The notes below the pieces were generated by a model. That model did no database searches and had not been told where the DNA came from. It saw nothing but the letters and a program-made list of their open reading frames with translations. This document shows positions 6,211 to 6,743 of a DNA stretch of 6,743 bases, piece after piece. The DNA is taken from assembly GCA_002438605.1 (NCBI GenBank), contig DJPR01000044.1, positions 1-6,743 of the forward strand. The letters are read 5' to 3'. The position numbers were made by a program, and so were the translations under genes. The first letter of the stretch is position 1; each line of letters opens with the position of its first letter. This DNA comes from Ruminococcus sp. UBA6407 (GTDB taxonomy: Bacteria > Bacillota > Clostridia > Oscillospirales > Ruminococcaceae).

Positions 6211-6250
6211 AAAACAAAAAGAGTTTACCAAACTTGGCAAACTCTTTTTT
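6211..6250. terminator. Bidirectional Rho-independent terminator
   Basis: AAAAAGAGTTT (6216-6226) pairs with AAACTCTTTTT (6239-6249). After one A/C mismatch, CCA pairs with TGG (6228-6230, 6235-6237) around a 4-nt loop. A T6 tract follows on the plus strand, and an equivalent run follows on the minus strand. It would end the HTH gene transcript and any transcript arriving from the right. Confidence 0.85.
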
Positions 6251-6254
6251 ACTT

Positions 6255-6368
6255 ATGTCTGTCTTGTACAAAATAGATGACATTGAAAAGCGACGATTCT
6301 ACGAGGTTTTTCAAGCATTCCATTGCTTGGAGAGCTTATTTTCTTTGCTCAACGGTAACGACTTCTGA
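6255..6368 (+). CDS. Possible 37-residue ORF or gene remnant between two terminators
   Basis: The frame reads MSVLYKIDDIEKRRFYEVFQ, then AFHCLESLFSLLNGNDF. It starts 5 nt after a terminator without a Shine-Dalgarno sequence, and its stop codon is followed at once by a terminator-like hairpin. That suggests the 3' end of a once longer plus-strand gene rather than a complete small gene. The frame extends upstream only to a stop at 6210. No family is recognised. Confidence 0.25.
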   Translation: MSVLYKIDDIEKRRFYEVFQAFHCLESLFSLLNGNDF

Positions 6369-6402
6369 ACCCCGACCTCAGTTGGTCTGGGTGTCTTTTT
6401 TT
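6369..6402 (+). terminator. Terminator-like hairpin with T7 tract
   Basis: ACCC (6369-6372) pairs with GGGT (6389-6392) and GACC (6374-6377) with GGTC (6384-6387), with one C/T mismatch between them and a 6-nt loop. GTC and seven T (6396-6402) follow. It is polarised for the plus strand, yet overlaps the end of the minus-strand gene. Confidence 0.6.
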
Positions 6403-6713
6403 GCAATCAAACAAAAACCCTCGCTTTCCTCAGCAAGGTATTCGTACAAATTCTCTGCCGAAGTCAGCAGGTAAACTTCAATTTTGTTACCCTTGGGAAT
6501 CCCAAAGAAGTATTCGCCATCTTCATCTCTGTCGTAGAGATAATCACGAATCACACCGAAACGGTCAAAGGTTACCACCGTGAGCATGGTAATCAGATCC
6601 TTCTGATAATCGCATCCCTCCATCAGCTCTTTTTTATCATTCTCGGTCAGTCGCTTGCAGTTTTCGCACATCCATCTCGACTCGTCAATGGCAATGCACA
6701 TTGTTGTAATCAT
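6378..6713 (-). CDS. Hypothetical protein, unrecognised, higher-GC
   Basis: A 111-residue frame from the ATG at 6713. A GTG at 6719 would add two residues, and an in-frame TGA at 6732-6734 bars a longer start. No start has a convincing Shine-Dalgarno sequence; TTGACA (6735-6730) and TATGAT (6714-6709), spaced 15 nt, are the only promoter-like pair. The protein is soluble and acidic. It has a CxxC (WMCENCKRLTENDKK) near the N-terminus, a hydrophobic strand (LITMLTVVTFDRFGVIRDYL), and an alpha/beta-looking second half (FFGIPKGNKIEVYLLTSAEN, LYEYLAEE). GC is about 45%, against about a third in much of the window, and Leu codons favour CTG/CTC, suggesting transfer. It may be intact or the 5'-altered remnant of a longer gene. 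No function is assigned. Confidence 0.55.
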   Translation of the reverse strand: MITTMCIAIDESRWMCENCKRLTENDKKELMEGCDYQKDLITMLTVVTFDRFGVIRDYLYDRDEDGEYFFGIPKGNKIEVYLLTSAENLYEYLAEESEGFCLIAKKDTQTN

Positions 6714-6743
6714 ACTCACAAATTGAAATTGTCAATAACACTT

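Noticed and set aside
6401..6583. 60-codon plus-strand frame opposite the right-end gene
   Set aside because: Basic, low-information translation (many R, Q, H) typical of an antisense frame.

Overview
The window looks like a piece of an AT-rich, Gram-positive anaerobe of the Ruminococcus/Oscillospiraceae type. This is inferred from purine-rich Shine-Dalgarno sequences, TTGACA/TATAAT-like promoters, AT-rich spacers, a secreted pectin-degrading enzyme ending in a type I-like dockerin, and a desulfoferrodoxin-type iron domain. The species cannot be named from the sequence alone.

Layout. (1) Positions 1-641 (+) hold the 3' part of a gene open at the left edge. It encodes an Asn/Gln/Tyr/Met-rich low-complexity protein with a very basic C-terminus. 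A hairpin follows. (2) Positions 795-2144 (+) encode a MATE-family efflux transporter with its own good promoter. (3) A perfect bidirectional terminator (2148-2174) separates it from the convergent gene at 2187-4805 (-). That gene is a secreted PL11 rhamnogalacturonan lyase with a ricin-type (CBM13-like) module and a C-terminal dockerin, so it is probably assembled into a cellulosome-like complex. Its long leader carries a 23-codon ORF with a perfect Shine-Dalgarno sequence. (4) The divergent spacer between 4805 and 5580 is AT-rich. It holds the lyase promoter region, an orphan promoter facing a strong hairpin, a small palindrome, and the promoter of the next gene. (5) Positions 5580-6155 (+) encode a fusion of an XRE-type helix-turn-helix domain with a desulfoferrodoxin-like domain. 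It keeps most iron ligands but lacks the EKH catalytic segment, which suggests an iron/redox-sensing transcription factor. A 25-codon ORF runs into it. (6) From 6153 to the right edge there are two hairpins, a 37-codon ORF followed directly by a terminator, and an unrecognised small gene on the minus strand with higher GC, which may be acquired or decayed DNA.

The transporter and the lyase look like independent functions. The lyase and the redox-type regulator are divergent, and their proposed promoters share the same extended -10 (TGATATAAT). Nothing here shows that one controls the other. The most unusual items are the HTH-desulfoferrodoxin regulator with its candidate operator, and the leader ORF upstream of the lyase.
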